The notes: generated from the sequence alone by a model not told the origin. A stretch of 64,000 nt of DNA from Actinoalloteichus fjordicus (GCF_001941625.1 NZ_CP016076.1:6866001-6930000); one strand, 5' to 3'; counted from the stretch's first letter, positions 46,538 to 55,735 are shown. Numbers and translations are program-made.

Positions 46538-46951
46538 TCAGGCCAGTCCGACGGCGGCGGGCGCCTTCGGGTCGGAGTCCGCGAGGAACGTCAGGCAGCG
46601 CTGGTGCTCGTCGTCCTCGCCGATCGCGCCCGCGGCCCTGGCCAGTGCGGCGAGGCACCGGAGGAAGCCCTGATTGGGTCGGTGCTCCCACGGCACCGGT
46701 CCGTGTCCCTTCCAGCCTGCTCGGCGCAGCGCGTCGAGGCCCCGGTGGTAGCCGGTGCGCGCGTATGCGTAAGCGGCCACCGACTCGTCGGCGGCCAGTG
46801 CCGCCTCGGCCAGCGCGGCCCAGGCCTCGCTGAAGGTCGGGTGCTGCGCGGCCACCGTCGCGGGGTCGGTGCCTGCGTCCAACTCCTGCTGCGGCCCCGG
46901 CAGGTCGGGCAGCAGGGTGGGCTCCGGGCCGAGCAGGTTCGCGTGGGTCAT
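46538..46951 (-). CDS. DUF3151 protein, fba neighbour
   Basis: A 137-residue conserved actinobacterial protein of unknown function (DUF3151; Rv0360c-like). Hallmarks are LGPEPTLLPDLPGPQQEL, SEAWAALAEAALA, AYAYARTGYHRGLDALRR and GWKGHGPVPWEHRPNQGFLR. It is helical and TPR-like in feel. Its location just downstream of fba is conserved in mycobacteria. ATG 46951 was chosen as it begins the conserved domain. Confidence 0.9.
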   Translation of the reverse strand: MTHANLLGPEPTLLPDLPGPQQELDAGTDPATVAAQHPTFSEAWAALAEAALAADESVAAYAYARTGYHRGLDALRRAGWKGHGPVPWEHRPNQGFLRCLAALARAAGAIGEDDEHQRCLTFLADSDPKAPAAVGLA

Positions 46952-47105
46952 GACCTCATTCTGCCAACGGTCGCCTCGGCGTCCCTCGGTCGCCTCCGTC
47001 ACCGGCTCGACGCCGGGCGGACGCCGCACAACGTCCCGCTCGACACCACCGAGGATCAGCGGCGTTCCCGCCTCGGTCGGCAGGTCCCCGACCGAACACG
47101 CGAGC

Positions 47106-47140
47106 GGGGGCGCCTCGGCCTGTTTCGCCGAGACGCCCCC
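47106..47140 (-). terminator. Hairpin terminator after fba
   Basis: GGGGGCGCCTCGGC (47106-47119) and GCCGAGACGCCCCC (47127-47140) form a 14-bp stem with one mismatch and a 7-nt loop, 30 nt after the fba stop on the minus strand. Confidence 0.75.
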
Positions 47141-47170
47141 GTCAAAAGCCTTGCGTCGATGCGGTGCGGG

Positions 47171-48205
47171 TCAGCCCGCGAGCATGCGGCCTGCGGACCG
47201 CAGGTTCTCGCACGCGTGCGCCACCCGAGCCGCCATGCCCTGCTCGGCGGCCTTGAGGTAGCTGCGCGGGTCGTAGACCTTCTTGTTCCCGACCTCGCCG
47301 TCGATCTTCAGCACGCCGTCGTAGTTGGCGAACATGTGGCTGACGATCGGACGGGTGAAGGCGTACTGCGTGTCGGTGTCGATGTTCATCTTCACCACGC
47401 CGTAGCTCAGCGACTCGTGGATCTCCGAGAGCAGCGAGCCGGAGCCGCCGTGGAAGACCAGGTCGAACGGCTTCGAGCCCGCGGGCAGGCCGAGCTTCTC
47501 GGAGACGACGTCCTGGCCCTGCTTGAGGATCTCCGGACGCAGCTTCACGTTGCCCGGCTTGTAGACGCCGTGCACGTTGCCGAAGGTCGCCGCGAGCAGG
47601 TAGCGGCCTCGGTCGCCGCTGCCCAGTGCGTCGAGCGTCTTGAGGTAGTCCTCCGGCGAGGTGTACAGCTTGTCGTTGATCTCGTTGTCGACGCCGTCCT
47701 CTTCGCCGCCGACGACGCCGACCTCGATCTCCAGGACGATCTTGGCCTTCGCCGAGAGGGCGAGCAGGTCGGCGGCGATCTCCAGGTTCTCGTCGACCGG
47801 CACCGCGGAGCCGTCCCACATGTGCGACTGGAACAGCGGGTTCTCGCCCCGGTCGACGCGCTCCTGGCTGATCGCCAGCAGCGGCCGGACGAAGCCGTCC
47901 AGCTTGTCCTTGGGGCAGTGGTCGGTGTGCAACGCGATGTTCACCGGATACTTCGCGGCGACGACGTGAGCGAACTCGGCCAGGGCCGTGGCACCGGTGA
48001 CCATGTCCTTGACCTTGGTGCCGGAGGCGAACTCCGCGCCGCCGGTCGACACCTGGATGATGCCGTCGCTCTCGGCTTCCGCGAGTCCGCGCAATGCCGC
48101 GTTGAGGGTCTCGGACGAGGTGACGTTGATGGCCGGGTAGGCGAACTCGTTCGCCTTGGCCCGGTCAAGCATCTCCGCGTAGACCTCGGGGGTTGCGATG
48201 GGCAT
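47171..48205 (-). CDS. fba: Class II fructose-bisphosphate aldolase
   Basis: A 344-residue zinc-dependent aldolase interconverting fructose-1,6-bisphosphate with DHAP and glyceraldehyde-3-phosphate. The zinc ligand region NIALHTDHCPKDKL, LEIEVGVVGGEEDGV, LLAATFGNVHGVYKPGN and DLVFHGGSGS are diagnostic. Starts PIATPEVYAEMLDRAKAN. ATG 48205, GGAGGAAG upstream. Single-gene unit by its terminator. Confidence 0.97.
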   Translation of the reverse strand: MPIATPEVYAEMLDRAKANEFAYPAINVTSSETLNAALRGLAEAESDGIIQVSTGGAEFASGTKVKDMVTGATALAEFAHVVAAKYPVNIALHTDHCPKDKLDGFVRPLLAISQERVDRGENPLFQSHMWDGSAVPVDENLEIAADLLALSAKAKIVLEIEVGVVGGEEDGVDNEINDKLYTSPEDYLKTLDALGSGDRGRYLLAATFGNVHGVYKPGNVKLRPEILKQGQDVVSEKLGLPAGSKPFDLVFHGGSGSLLSEIHESLSYGVVKMNIDTDTQYAFTRPIVSHMFANYDGVLKIDGEVGNKKVYDPRSYLKAAEQGMAARVAHACENLRSAGRMLAG

Positions 48206-48284
48206 CGGTCTTCCTCCTGTGGTGCCCGGCGCAGCGTGTCCGCGCTGATGGCTGTCGTTCGGCTACCCGGTGAGCATCCTACGA

Positions 48285-49238
48285 TCAGACCCGCTCGCGG
48301 TCTCCTGCCGGCTGAGGATCATCCGCCCCCGTCGCGACCAGCAACTCCTCCCGAGTGGATCGATCCAGCGCGATCCGCTCGATCTCCTGGCCCTCCGCAG
48401 CAGGCACGCCCGACCCCGCTCCGGCCGCCGCACCTGCGGTGACGGCGCCGACGAGGCTCGGCTCGGGCTTCACCGCGTCGGACGCGGCGAGGAACTCGGG
48501 ACCCGGCTCCGGCGCCCGCGCGGCCGTCACGAAGGCGGCGGGCACCCGACGCGCCTGGGTCAGGTAGATCAGCCTGCCGATCCAGAGCACCAGCATCGCG
48601 ACCTGGGTACCGAGCATGGTGCGCTCGACGAAGCCTCGGACGAGGAAGTCGGCGAAGAGCTGTGCGCCCCACAGCCGGGGCGTGACGATCGGCATCGAGG
48701 CGAGCAGGAAGACGATGAACTGGACGAAGGTCAGACCCCCGAGCACTCGGGTCCAGCCCGCGACCGGCCGCCAGATCGCATGGTCGCGGAAGCGCTCCGA
48801 CATGATCAGCCCGGCGACGGCCAGGCTCAGGAACGCGATGCAGGCGGAGAGCCGATGCGTCCAGCCGGAGAAGGTGAGTGCCGCGTCGGGCAGGTCGGCC
48901 GGGAAGAACGCGCAGAGGACGAGGCCGACGCCCCAGAGGCCGACCAGCACCGGCAGCAGCCTGCCGTCGAGCGCGCCGCTGCCGCGCAGCAGCGGCAGCA
49001 GCACGAGCGAGCCGAGGCCCAGCGTGACCATGCTGATCGGGATCAGCGACGCGCCGCCCTCGACGTAGACGAGTTCGCTGAGCGTCTGACTGACGGCGTC
49101 GAAACCGTCGCCGAAGCCGACGTGCATCGCGGTGAAGGCGATGGCGGAGAGCAGGATTCCCAGTAAGGAGAGCCCGGCCACCGCTCGCACGGCAGGAGCC
49201 GGCCAATGATCAGTGTCGGCCACAGTCGCGTCACGCAT
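48285..49238 (-). CDS. DUF998 integral membrane protein
   Basis: A 317-residue protein with six to seven membrane helices between residues 15 and 235 and a long acidic Ala/Glu-rich C-terminal tail. FGDGFDAVSQTLSELVYVEG and CAFFPADLPDAALTFSGWTH are typical of DUF998. Function unknown. ATG 49238 starts the conserved part; an in-frame ATG 27 nt upstream is possible. Confidence 0.82.
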   Translation of the reverse strand: MRDATVADTDHWPAPAVRAVAGLSLLGILLSAIAFTAMHVGFGDGFDAVSQTLSELVYVEGGASLIPISMVTLGLGSLVLLPLLRGSGALDGRLLPVLVGLWGVGLVLCAFFPADLPDAALTFSGWTHRLSACIAFLSLAVAGLIMSERFRDHAIWRPVAGWTRVLGGLTFVQFIVFLLASMPIVTPRLWGAQLFADFLVRGFVERTMLGTQVAMLVLWIGRLIYLTQARRVPAAFVTAARAPEPGPEFLAASDAVKPEPSLVGAVTAGAAAGAGSGVPAAEGQEIERIALDRSTREELLVATGADDPQPAGDRERV

Positions 49239-49338
49239 GCCGACGATTGTTGACGCTGTGACCATCGGTCGGCTCAGGGATTGTCCTGATTCGAGCCCTG
49301 ACTCGCCGCTCCCTCGGCGCGTCGACAACGACACGCCG

Positions 49339-49626
49339 TCAGGTAGCCGTTAACCACGCCCCGATCAGCGGGGTCCACTCCCTGATGATCACCTCGGCGA
49401 CCACTTCGGCGGGCCAGTAGGGGTCCTCGTGCAGCAGTCGCTGCAGCTCGTTCTCGTCTGCCACGTCGTACACGAGCAGCGCGCCGGTGTCGTCCGCCCA
49501 GGGGCCCGCTACGAGCAGCGAACCCTTCTCCGCGAGCGTGGTGAGGTAGTCCCGATGCGCCGGGCGGACGCCGAGCCGCCGCTCGGTGTCCGAGGTGAAG
49601 ACGAGCTGGACTGCGAATCTGGCCAT
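49339..49626 (-). CDS. YciI-like protein
   Basis: A 95-residue YCII/dimeric alpha-beta barrel protein: RFAVQLVFTSD, RPAHRDYLTTLAEKGSLLVA with the conserved histidine, and DPYWPAEVVAEVIIREW. These proteins are small cytoplasmic enzymes or binding proteins; the specific role is unknown. ATG 49626 with GGGAGAGA about 8 nt upstream. Confidence 0.88.
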   Translation of the reverse strand: MARFAVQLVFTSDTERRLGVRPAHRDYLTTLAEKGSLLVAGPWADDTGALLVYDVADENELQRLLHEDPYWPAEVVAEVIIREWTPLIGAWLTAT

Positions 49627-50041
49627 GCCGTTGTCTCTCCCGCGATGTCGACAGCGTGTCCTGACGGGAGTCGACGCTACCGCCGCTCGGCAGGCCCGCC
49701 GTCGCTGCGTCGGCGGTGCGAGGCCGCGCGGGCAGGCCGGAACCGAGGGCCTCCGCAGCCGACGCAGACCGAGGATCTCGGGGCGTGCCGAGCCTGCCGC
49801 CGGAAACGGTCCGAGAATGGCGAGCCGCCAGAGACGACGGCACCCGGCGGGGCAGCCTGACGCGGGTGCGCGACCAGCGGAGAAAATGTCGATCAATCGC
49901 TGCCGGAGACCCGACGGCAGCCGAGAAGCAGTAATTCGATCAACCGGATCGAGCCGCCGGAGACCACTTGGAACGCGGCAGTCGATTCGGCATCGAATTG
50001 ATCAGAAGAAAATGATCAGAAGGCCGACCTGCCGGCATAAA
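49627..50041. other. Intergenic stretch, AT-richer toward its end
   Basis: About 415 bases. The second half (49880-50041) is noticeably richer in A/T, with scattered GATCA motifs. No gene or repeat supported. Confidence 0.45.
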
Positions 50042-50087
50042 AAAATGATCTCGATGAACCGAGGAGCTGATTCATCGAGATCATTTT
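50042..50087 (-). terminator. Rho-independent terminator of the small secreted protein gene
   Basis: A perfect 17-bp stem, AAAATGATCTCGATGAA (50042-50058) with 50071-50087, and a 12-nt loop. On the minus strand it is followed by a run of seven T, a complete intrinsic terminator that is rare in such GC-rich DNA. It lies 20 nt after the stop of the 50107-50364 gene. Confidence 0.92.
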
Positions 50088-50106
50088 CAGCGCGCCATGA
50101 GATCGA

Positions 50107-50364
50107 TCAGAAGTCGATCGAGGCGAACGCGAAGTCGCCACCCTCGAACTCGAAGCCGGTCTTGAAGTCGACCTTGACCTCGAGGTCGCTGTAGACCTTG
50201 TAGGTGTTCCACTCGCCGACGTCGAGGCGGAACTCCTGTCCCTTGCCCTTGTCGTCGTGGCCCTTGTCGTACTCGCCCGCCATGGCGGGGGTCGCGGCAA
50301 GAACGGGGGCCACCACGATGGCGCCTGCAATGAGCGTCTTGGCGAGCATCTTACGAATCTGCAC
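50107..50364 (-). CDS. Small secreted protein of unknown function
   Basis: An 85-residue exported protein. A signal peptide (QIRKMLAKTLIAGAIVVAPV, then ATPAMA before the likely cleavage site at residue 29) is followed by a mature part of about 57 residues. The mature part is rich in Asp, Glu, Lys, Gly and aromatics (EYDKGHDDKGKGQEF, FEFEGGDFAFASIDF), with no cysteines. GTG 50364 has GGAGGTC 6 nt upstream. A strong dedicated terminator and lower GC suggest a highly expressed single-gene unit. No homologue recognised. Confidence 0.8.
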   Translation of the reverse strand: MQIRKMLAKTLIAGAIVVAPVLAATPAMAGEYDKGHDDKGKGQEFRLDVGEWNTYKVYSDLEVKVDFKTGFEFEGGDFAFASIDF

Positions 50365-50851
50365 GGTCTGACCTCCGTATTGATTTTCTCCGACCGGCTG
50401 GTCCCGAATCCCAACCGAGCACAATGTTGACCCCGCGCCGGTACCGCCGCCACACCACCCATGCCAGTTAGCTCCACGAGGTGAATCTGACTCGGAGTTG
50501 CGCGAATTCACCGAAATGGCAGGATGAGCCGACTCGAATAAATGATCTCGACCGCCGATCGGCAAACTCCAGGTCATCAGCGGCCAGACTCCGTCGCGGC
50601 AGCCGCCTGCGACGCGACGGCCGGGACCTCGACGCGGTGCTACCGCGCAGTAGTGACCCGAAAGAGACCCTTTCGGCGTGCCGAACCCGCCGTCGTGCGG
50701 CCCCGAAAGGGCCGAGATCCTGTTGACAGCATCCACACCATGTGTCCATTCGGTCACGGGGAGCTGACGAAGGTGTGACGAAGTCCGGCAGTCCTGGGCA
50801 CGAGCTCGCACTGCCTACGACGGGGAGCGGCCTCCTGGGTACCTTGCTCGA
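50365..50851. other. Divergent intergenic region
   Basis: 487 bases between the secreted-protein gene (minus) and the third sigma factor (plus). TACCTT at 50840-50845 is a probable -10 for the sigma gene. No coding sequence recognised. Confidence 0.5.
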
Positions 50852-51451
50852 GTGGCGGCGGACAGATTCCACCCAGGCGTCGGCGATGGCAGGAACAACC
50901 CGGTCGAACGGACGTTCGGCCATCTCAGAACGCTCGACTCGCCCTTGCCACGCTCCGGGGAACAGCAGCCGCTGACGCTCGAAGATCTCTACCGACAGCA
51001 CCGGATGCGCATGGTGCGCCTGGCGATCCTGCTGGTCGACGACATCTCCACTGCGGAGGACGTGGTCCAGGAGGCCTTCACCGGCCTGCATCGCAACTGG
51101 TCCGGGCTGCGAGACGCCACCGCGGCAGTGGGCTACCTGCGCACCGCCGTGGTCAACGGCAGCCGCTCGGTGCTGCGCAGGCGTAAGACCGCCCGGGAGT
51201 ACACACCGCCCCACAACCCGAACGCCCGCTCCGCCGAGTCGCTGGCCATGCTGACCGCCGAACATCAGACCGTGGTGCGCGCACTCGCCCAGCTTCCGCC
51301 GAGACAGCGCGAGGTACTGGTGCTGCGCTACTACGGAGACCTCTCCGAGGCCGAGATCGCCGAGGCGACCGGCATCTCCCGAGGCACCGTGAAGTCCACC
51401 GCGTCCCGCGCGCTGGACGCCCTCCAGGCGATCATCCGTTCCGGGCGCTGA
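50852..51451 (+). CDS. SigE-family ECF RNA polymerase sigma factor (third)
   Basis: A 199-residue ECF sigma factor: region 2 RMVRLAILLVDDISTAEDVV with QEAFTGLHRNW, region 4 QLPPRQREVLVLRYYGDLSE followed by the HTH ATGISRGTVKSTASRAL. An extra ~40 N-terminal residues precede the core. GTG 50852 lies 6 nt after TACCTT and has no ribosome binding site, so a leaderless message is likely; a later start cannot be excluded. No anti-sigma candidate follows. Confidence 0.88.
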   Translation: MAADRFHPGVGDGRNNPVERTFGHLRTLDSPLPRSGEQQPLTLEDLYRQHRMRMVRLAILLVDDISTAEDVVQEAFTGLHRNWSGLRDATAAVGYLRTAVVNGSRSVLRRRKTAREYTPPHNPNARSAESLAMLTAEHQTVVRALAQLPPRQREVLVLRYYGDLSEAEIAEATGISRGTVKSTASRALDALQAIIRSGR

Positions 51452-51714
51452 GCCCGGCGGCACGGGGTCCCCATCGGTCGGGGCCCGGCCGTCGACCTGA
51501 GCAGACCTCGTCGGCGGCCGAGCGGGGCGATCCGGACATCGCGCCTGCTCACAGGGCAGATCACCCGGTCCGCCGACGGCGGGGAATCGTGAGGACGGCG
51601 CGCGGACACCGGGTCTGATCCGGCTCACCCGCCGTTCCCTGCGGTGTGCTCGACCGCCGAATCCGACGGGAGGCGACATCCTGCCGATTCGGTGACGAAC
51701 CCAGATCTTTCGTG
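51452..51714. other. Intergenic region before the nag operon
   Basis: About 260 bases with no supported gene, running up to the DasR-like site. Open frames on the minus strand are composition artefacts. Confidence 0.45.
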
Positions 51715-51730
51715 GGTTGTATAGACCAAT
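51715..51730. promoter_or_regulatory. DasR/NagR-like operator (dre-type)
   Basis: GGTTGTATAGACCAAT; the complement ATTGGTCTATACAACC matches the Streptomyces DasR consensus ACTGGTCTAGACCACT at 12 of 16 positions. It lies 29 nt before the kinase start and overlaps a possible -10 (TATAGA). Confidence 0.72.
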
Positions 51731-51758
51731 GTGGGGTACGTGCCGCAGGATCCTCCTC

Positions 51759-52739
51759 GTGGGCATCACCCGTGAGGACACCCGTCAGGTGGTCGCCGTC
51801 GACGTCGGCGGCACCGACATCAAGGCCGCGCTCGTCTCCGTCGGCCCCGAGAGCGCCGTCGCGCTCCTCCGTCGACGACGACGCACGCCACGCGCCGCGA
51901 TCGACGAGAACGCCCCGGACGACGCCAGGGCCGCCGCCGGGGCTCGGACGGCCGAACTCGTCATCGAGGCGGTGAGCGAGCTGATCGACGAGCTGCGTGC
52001 CGAGGCCGACGGCCCGGTCCACGCGGCGGGCGTCGCGGTGCCCGGCATCGTCGACGAGGATCGCGGCGTCGCGGTCTACTCGGCGAATCTCGGCTGGCAA
52101 GACGCGCCGCTGCGCGAGCTGCTGCGGGCCAGGACCGATCTCCCGGTCGCCTTCGGTCACGACATTCGCGCGAGCGGCCTGGCCGAGGTCCGGCTCGGCG
52201 CGGCCCGAGGCTGTCGCGACGCGGTGGTCCTGCCGATCGGCACCGGCATCGCGGCGGCGCTGCTCGTCGACGGCAGGATGCTGCGCGGCGGCGGCTTCGC
52301 CGGGGAGATCGGCCACGTCGACATCGGCCACCACGAACGCTGCACCTGCGGAGCCGTCGGCTGCGTCGAAGCGGTGGCGTCCTCCGCCGCCCTGACCCGC
52401 CGCTACGCCGAGCGGGTCGGACGGCCGGTGTCCGGCGCCGCCGAGGTGGCCGTCCAGGTCGAGGCGGGCGATCCCGCGGCCGTCGAAGTGTGGAACGACG
52501 CGCTGGACGGGCTGGCCAGGGGGATTCTGCTGCTCGTCACGCTGCTCGCCCCGGAGGTGATCGTGCTGGGCGGCGGCCTCGCGTTGTCGGGCGACCTGCT
52601 CGTCGCCCCGCTGCGCGAGAGACTCACCGCGTTGATCTCGTTCCAGCGCGTCCCCGTGCTTCGCACCGCCGAGCTCGGGGACGAGGCGGGATGCCTCGGC
52701 GCGGCACTGTTGGCAGCAGGCATTCAGGAGGACCGATGA
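51759..52739 (+). CDS. ROK-family sugar kinase (probable N-acetylglucosamine kinase)
   Basis: A 326-residue ROK kinase. Phosphate loop VVAVDVGGTDIKAALV, sugar-binding GGFAGEIGHVDIGHH, and the ROK zinc motif CTCGAVGCVE; VIVLGGGLALSGD near the C-terminus. No HTH domain, so an enzyme rather than a regulator. It is followed by nagA with ATGA overlap, so GlcNAc or a related amino sugar is the likely substrate. GTG 51759 (AGGA upstream) is preferred over a TTG at 51717 because the latter lies within the operator. Confidence 0.88.
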   Translation: MGITREDTRQVVAVDVGGTDIKAALVSVGPESAVALLRRRRRTPRAAIDENAPDDARAAAGARTAELVIEAVSELIDELRAEADGPVHAAGVAVPGIVDEDRGVAVYSANLGWQDAPLRELLRARTDLPVAFGHDIRASGLAEVRLGAARGCRDAVVLPIGTGIAAALLVDGRMLRGGGFAGEIGHVDIGHHERCTCGAVGCVEAVASSAALTRRYAERVGRPVSGAAEVAVQVEAGDPAAVEVWNDALDGLARGILLLVTLLAPEVIVLGGGLALSGDLLVAPLRERLTALISFQRVPVLRTAELGDEAGCLGAALLAAGIQEDR

Positions 52740-53908
52740 CTCAGGCTCACACCACCGCCCCCCGCACCGAGGTCGACCTGGTGCTGTCCGGCGGTCGCGT
52801 CGTCACCGCCGAGGGAGTGCTCGACGACGGCTGGGTGGCCATCGCGGCCGGGCGACTGGTCGAGGTCGGGCAGGGTGTCGCGCCCTCGGCGGCGCGCACC
52901 GAGGCCGTGGACGGCGCCTGGGTGGTGCCGGGTTTCGTCGACATCCACTGCCACGGCGGCGGAGGCGAGTCCTTCAGCGGCGGCTCTGCGGAGCGGGTCG
53001 AGACGGCGATCCGCACGCACCGCGCCAGGGGCACCACCACGATGCTCGGCAGCCTCGTCTCGGCCTCGGTGCCCGAGCTGGCCCGACAGGTCGGCAGTCT
53101 CGCCGAGCTGGTCGAGGACGACCTGCTCGCGGGCATCCATCTGGAAGGCCCCTTCCTGTCCGCCGCCCGCTGCGGAGCGCACGCGCCGGAGCTGCTGCTG
53201 CCGCCCGACCGCGACGCGGTGGCCCGGCTGCTGACGGCCGGGCGTGGGTCGGTGCGCATGGTGACGCTGGCGCCCGAACTGGACGGCGCCGTCCGAGCGG
53301 TCGGCCAGCTCGTCGACGGCGGTGCGATCGCGGCGCTCGGACACACCGATGCGGTCGAGGAGCAGGTGCTGCCCGCCGTCGCCGCAGGCGCCACCGTCGC
53401 CACTCACCTGTTCAACGCGATGCGCCCGCTGCACCATCGCGAGCCGGGGCCGATCGGAGCGCTGCTCGACGACGAGCGGGTCACCGTGGAGCTGATCTGC
53501 GATCTGGTGCACCTGCATCCCACCACCGTGCGGCTGGCCGCCCGGCACGCAGGGCCTGCACGGACGGTGCTGGTCACCGATGCGATCTCCGCCACGGGAA
53601 TGGGCGACGGCCAGTACGAGCTGGGCGGCCTGCGAGTGACCGTCACCGACGGGGTGCCGCTGCTGGACGGCGGCACGCTGGCGGGGAGCAGCCTCACCAT
53701 GGACGTCGCGTTTCGCAACCTGGTGGAGGTCTGCGGCCTGACCGTCGAGGAGGCGGTCGCCGCGGCCTCGGCGCGGCCCGCCGCCGTGCTCGGCATGGAC
53801 AAGGAGATCGGGCAGATCGCCCCCGGTCACCGGGCGGACCTGGTGGTCCTTGACGAGCAGCTGCACGTTCGGAACGTGCTGCGTCGCGGTGAGGTGGTCG
53901 AACGCTGA
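52736..53908 (+). CDS. nagA: NagA, N-acetylglucosamine-6-phosphate deacetylase
   Basis: A 390-residue amidohydrolase removing acetate from GlcNAc-6-P. Metal and active-site motifs are present in order: VDIHCHGGGGESF, GIHLEGPFLS, IAALGHTDA, THLFNAMRPLHHREPG and VLVTDAISATGM. The C-terminal ADLVVLDEQLHVRNVLRRGE is typical. ATG 52736 overlaps the kinase stop (ATGA). Probably repressed by DasR through the upstream site. Confidence 0.95.
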   Translation: MTQAHTTAPRTEVDLVLSGGRVVTAEGVLDDGWVAIAAGRLVEVGQGVAPSAARTEAVDGAWVVPGFVDIHCHGGGGESFSGGSAERVETAIRTHRARGTTTMLGSLVSASVPELARQVGSLAELVEDDLLAGIHLEGPFLSAARCGAHAPELLLPPDRDAVARLLTAGRGSVRMVTLAPELDGAVRAVGQLVDGGAIAALGHTDAVEEQVLPAVAAGATVATHLFNAMRPLHHREPGPIGALLDDERVTVELICDLVHLHPTTVRLAARHAGPARTVLVTDAISATGMGDGQYELGGLRVTVTDGVPLLDGGTLAGSSLTMDVAFRNLVEVCGLTVEEAVAAASARPAAVLGMDKEIGQIAPGHRADLVVLDEQLHVRNVLRRGEVVER

Positions 53909-54027
53909 GTCGCGTCGGCGTCCGGCACCGGTCGGGCGCCGGCCCGGGTCGAGACACCGCCGGATCGCCGGACGGCGAGCGTCGGCCGGCGGTCCCGGCC
54001 GTCGTCGGGGTCGGTTACGGTGCCATG

Positions 54028-54237
54028 GTGAGCACCGCCCGCGATCCGGAACAGCTGCTGTCCCAGGCGCTGCGTGCGCAGGCGGTCAGCGGCGGTTCCG
54101 GCACGCATCCGGCCGAGGCCGCCCCGCCGCGCCGACGCAGGCACGAGCCGAGGCCGCTCCGGTGGACCGGCTGGCTGCTGATCCTGCTGGTGGGGCTGCT
54201 GGCAGGCACGTTGGCGGGACTGGTGTCGCTGCTCTAG
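54028..54237 (+). CDS. Small single-pass membrane protein
   Basis: A 69-residue protein with a polar, basic N-terminal part (PPRRRRHEPRPLRW) and one C-terminal membrane helix (TGWLLILLVGLLAGTLAGLV). GTG 54028 lies 6 nt after TACGGT (54016-54021), indicating a leaderless transcript; ATG 54025 is an alternative. Function unknown. Confidence 0.65.
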   Translation: MSTARDPEQLLSQALRAQAVSGGSGTHPAEAAPPRRRRHEPRPLRWTGWLLILLVGLLAGTLAGLVSLL

Positions 54238-54325
54238 CGACTGCGCGACCTCAAGGACACTGTGCCGCACCGGACTCCGGGTGCGCTGGAACTCCGGTGC
54301 GCAGGCGTCACCCGATCGCCGCCGA

Positions 54326-55735
54326 TCAGTCCATCGAGAACATCGAGCCAGGGTTGAAGAGGTTCTCCGGATCGAGGGCCCGCTTCACCGCGCGATGGGC
54401 ACGGAGGCCGACGGGGCCGATCTCCGTCGCCAGCCAGTCCTGCTTGATCTTGCCGACGCCGTGCTCGCCGGTGATCGTGCCGCCGAGTGACAGGCCCAGC
54501 GCCAGGATCTCGTCGAACGCCTGACGGGCCGCCGCCTCCTGGGCCGCCGAGTCGGGGTCGTAGACGATCGTGGGATGCATGTTGCCGTCGCCCGCATGGC
54601 CGACCACGGCGATCGTCAGCCCGATCCGATCGGCGATGGCCGCGCAGCCGCTGATCAGCTCGCCGATCCGGGTGCGCGGGACGCAGACGTCGTCGGTCAG
54701 GCCTCGGCCGAGCAGCTCCAGCGCGGGCAGCACCGCTCGGCGGGCCGCCAGCAGCAGGCGTCCCTCGGCCAGGTCGGCGGTGCTGTAGGTGAACTCGGCT
54801 CCGCTGTCAGTGCAGACCCGTTCGAGCGCCTCGATCTCGGCGCGTCCGGCGTCGCCGCCGACATCCGACTGGGCCAGCAGGAGTGCGGCGCTGCCGGCTC
54901 CCGCGCCGAGTTCGGTGTTCAAGTGCCGTTCCACCGCGTCGATCGACACGGCGTCCATGATCTCCAACAACGAGGGCACCATGCCCTCCCGGACGATGCG
55001 GCTGACCGCCGAGGCGGCCGTCTCGGTGGCGGCGAAGGTCGCGACCAGCGTCGCGGGTGCCTGGGGCAGCGGACGCAGCGCGAGGGTGGCCTTGGTGATC
55101 ACGCCGAGCGTGCCCTCGCTGCCGACGAACAGCTTGGTGAGGTCGTAGCCCGCGACGCCCTTCATGGTGCGTCGGCCGGTGCGCAGCAGCTCGCCGTCGG
55201 CGAGCACCACCTCCAGGCCCAGCACGGAGTCGGTGGTGACGCCGTACTTGACGCAGCACAGCCCGCCCGCGTTGGTGGCCAGGTTGCCGCCGATGGTGCA
55301 CCAGTCGTAGCTGGAGGGGTCGGGAGGATAGAAGAGTCCGTGCTTCTCGACGGCACCGCGCAGTTGGAGATTGATCACGCCCGGTTCCACCACCGCCACG
55401 CGATTGTCCGCGTCGATCTCCACGATCGACCGCATCCGTGCGGTGGACAGCACGAGACAGCCGTCGATCGCGTTGGCGGCGCCCGACAGCCCGCTGCCCG
55501 CGCCACGCGGCACGATGGACACCCCGGCGGCGGCAGCGGCTCGCACGATGCGCTGCACGTCGGAGGTGGTGGCGGGCAGCACCACGGCCAACGGGTGCCC
55601 GGCCGAGGCGAGCGGCATCATGTCCCGTCGATAACCCTCGACGACGTCGGGATCGGTCAGGACGGCGTCGCGCCCGAGCACGGCACGCAACTCCGCCAGT
55701 AACGCCGCGTGTCCGGTGACCTTCACGCCTGTCAC
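54326..55735 (-). CDS. FAD-linked oxidase, glycolate oxidase/D-lactate dehydrogenase (GlcD) type
   Basis: A 469-residue FAD-binding oxidoreductase of the GlcD/D-2-hydroxyacid dehydrogenase family. FAD-binding PRGAGSGLSGAANA, TIGGNLATNAGGLCCVKYG and TMKGVAGYDLTKLFVGSEG; the C-terminal domain has VVGHAGDGNMHPTI and GEHGVGKIKQDWL. Oxidises a 2-hydroxyacid such as glycolate or D-lactate. GTG 55735 with GGGAGG 7 nt upstream. No GlcE/GlcF partners nearby. Confidence 0.93.
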   Translation of the reverse strand: MTGVKVTGHAALLAELRAVLGRDAVLTDPDVVEGYRRDMMPLASAGHPLAVVLPATTSDVQRIVRAAAAAGVSIVPRGAGSGLSGAANAIDGCLVLSTARMRSIVEIDADNRVAVVEPGVINLQLRGAVEKHGLFYPPDPSSYDWCTIGGNLATNAGGLCCVKYGVTTDSVLGLEVVLADGELLRTGRRTMKGVAGYDLTKLFVGSEGTLGVITKATLALRPLPQAPATLVATFAATETAASAVSRIVREGMVPSLLEIMDAVSIDAVERHLNTELGAGAGSAALLLAQSDVGGDAGRAEIEALERVCTDSGAEFTYSTADLAEGRLLLAARRAVLPALELLGRGLTDDVCVPRTRIGELISGCAAIADRIGLTIAVVGHAGDGNMHPTIVYDPDSAAQEAAARQAFDEILALGLSLGGTITGEHGVGKIKQDWLATEIGPVGLRAHRAVKRALDPENLFNPGSMFSMD

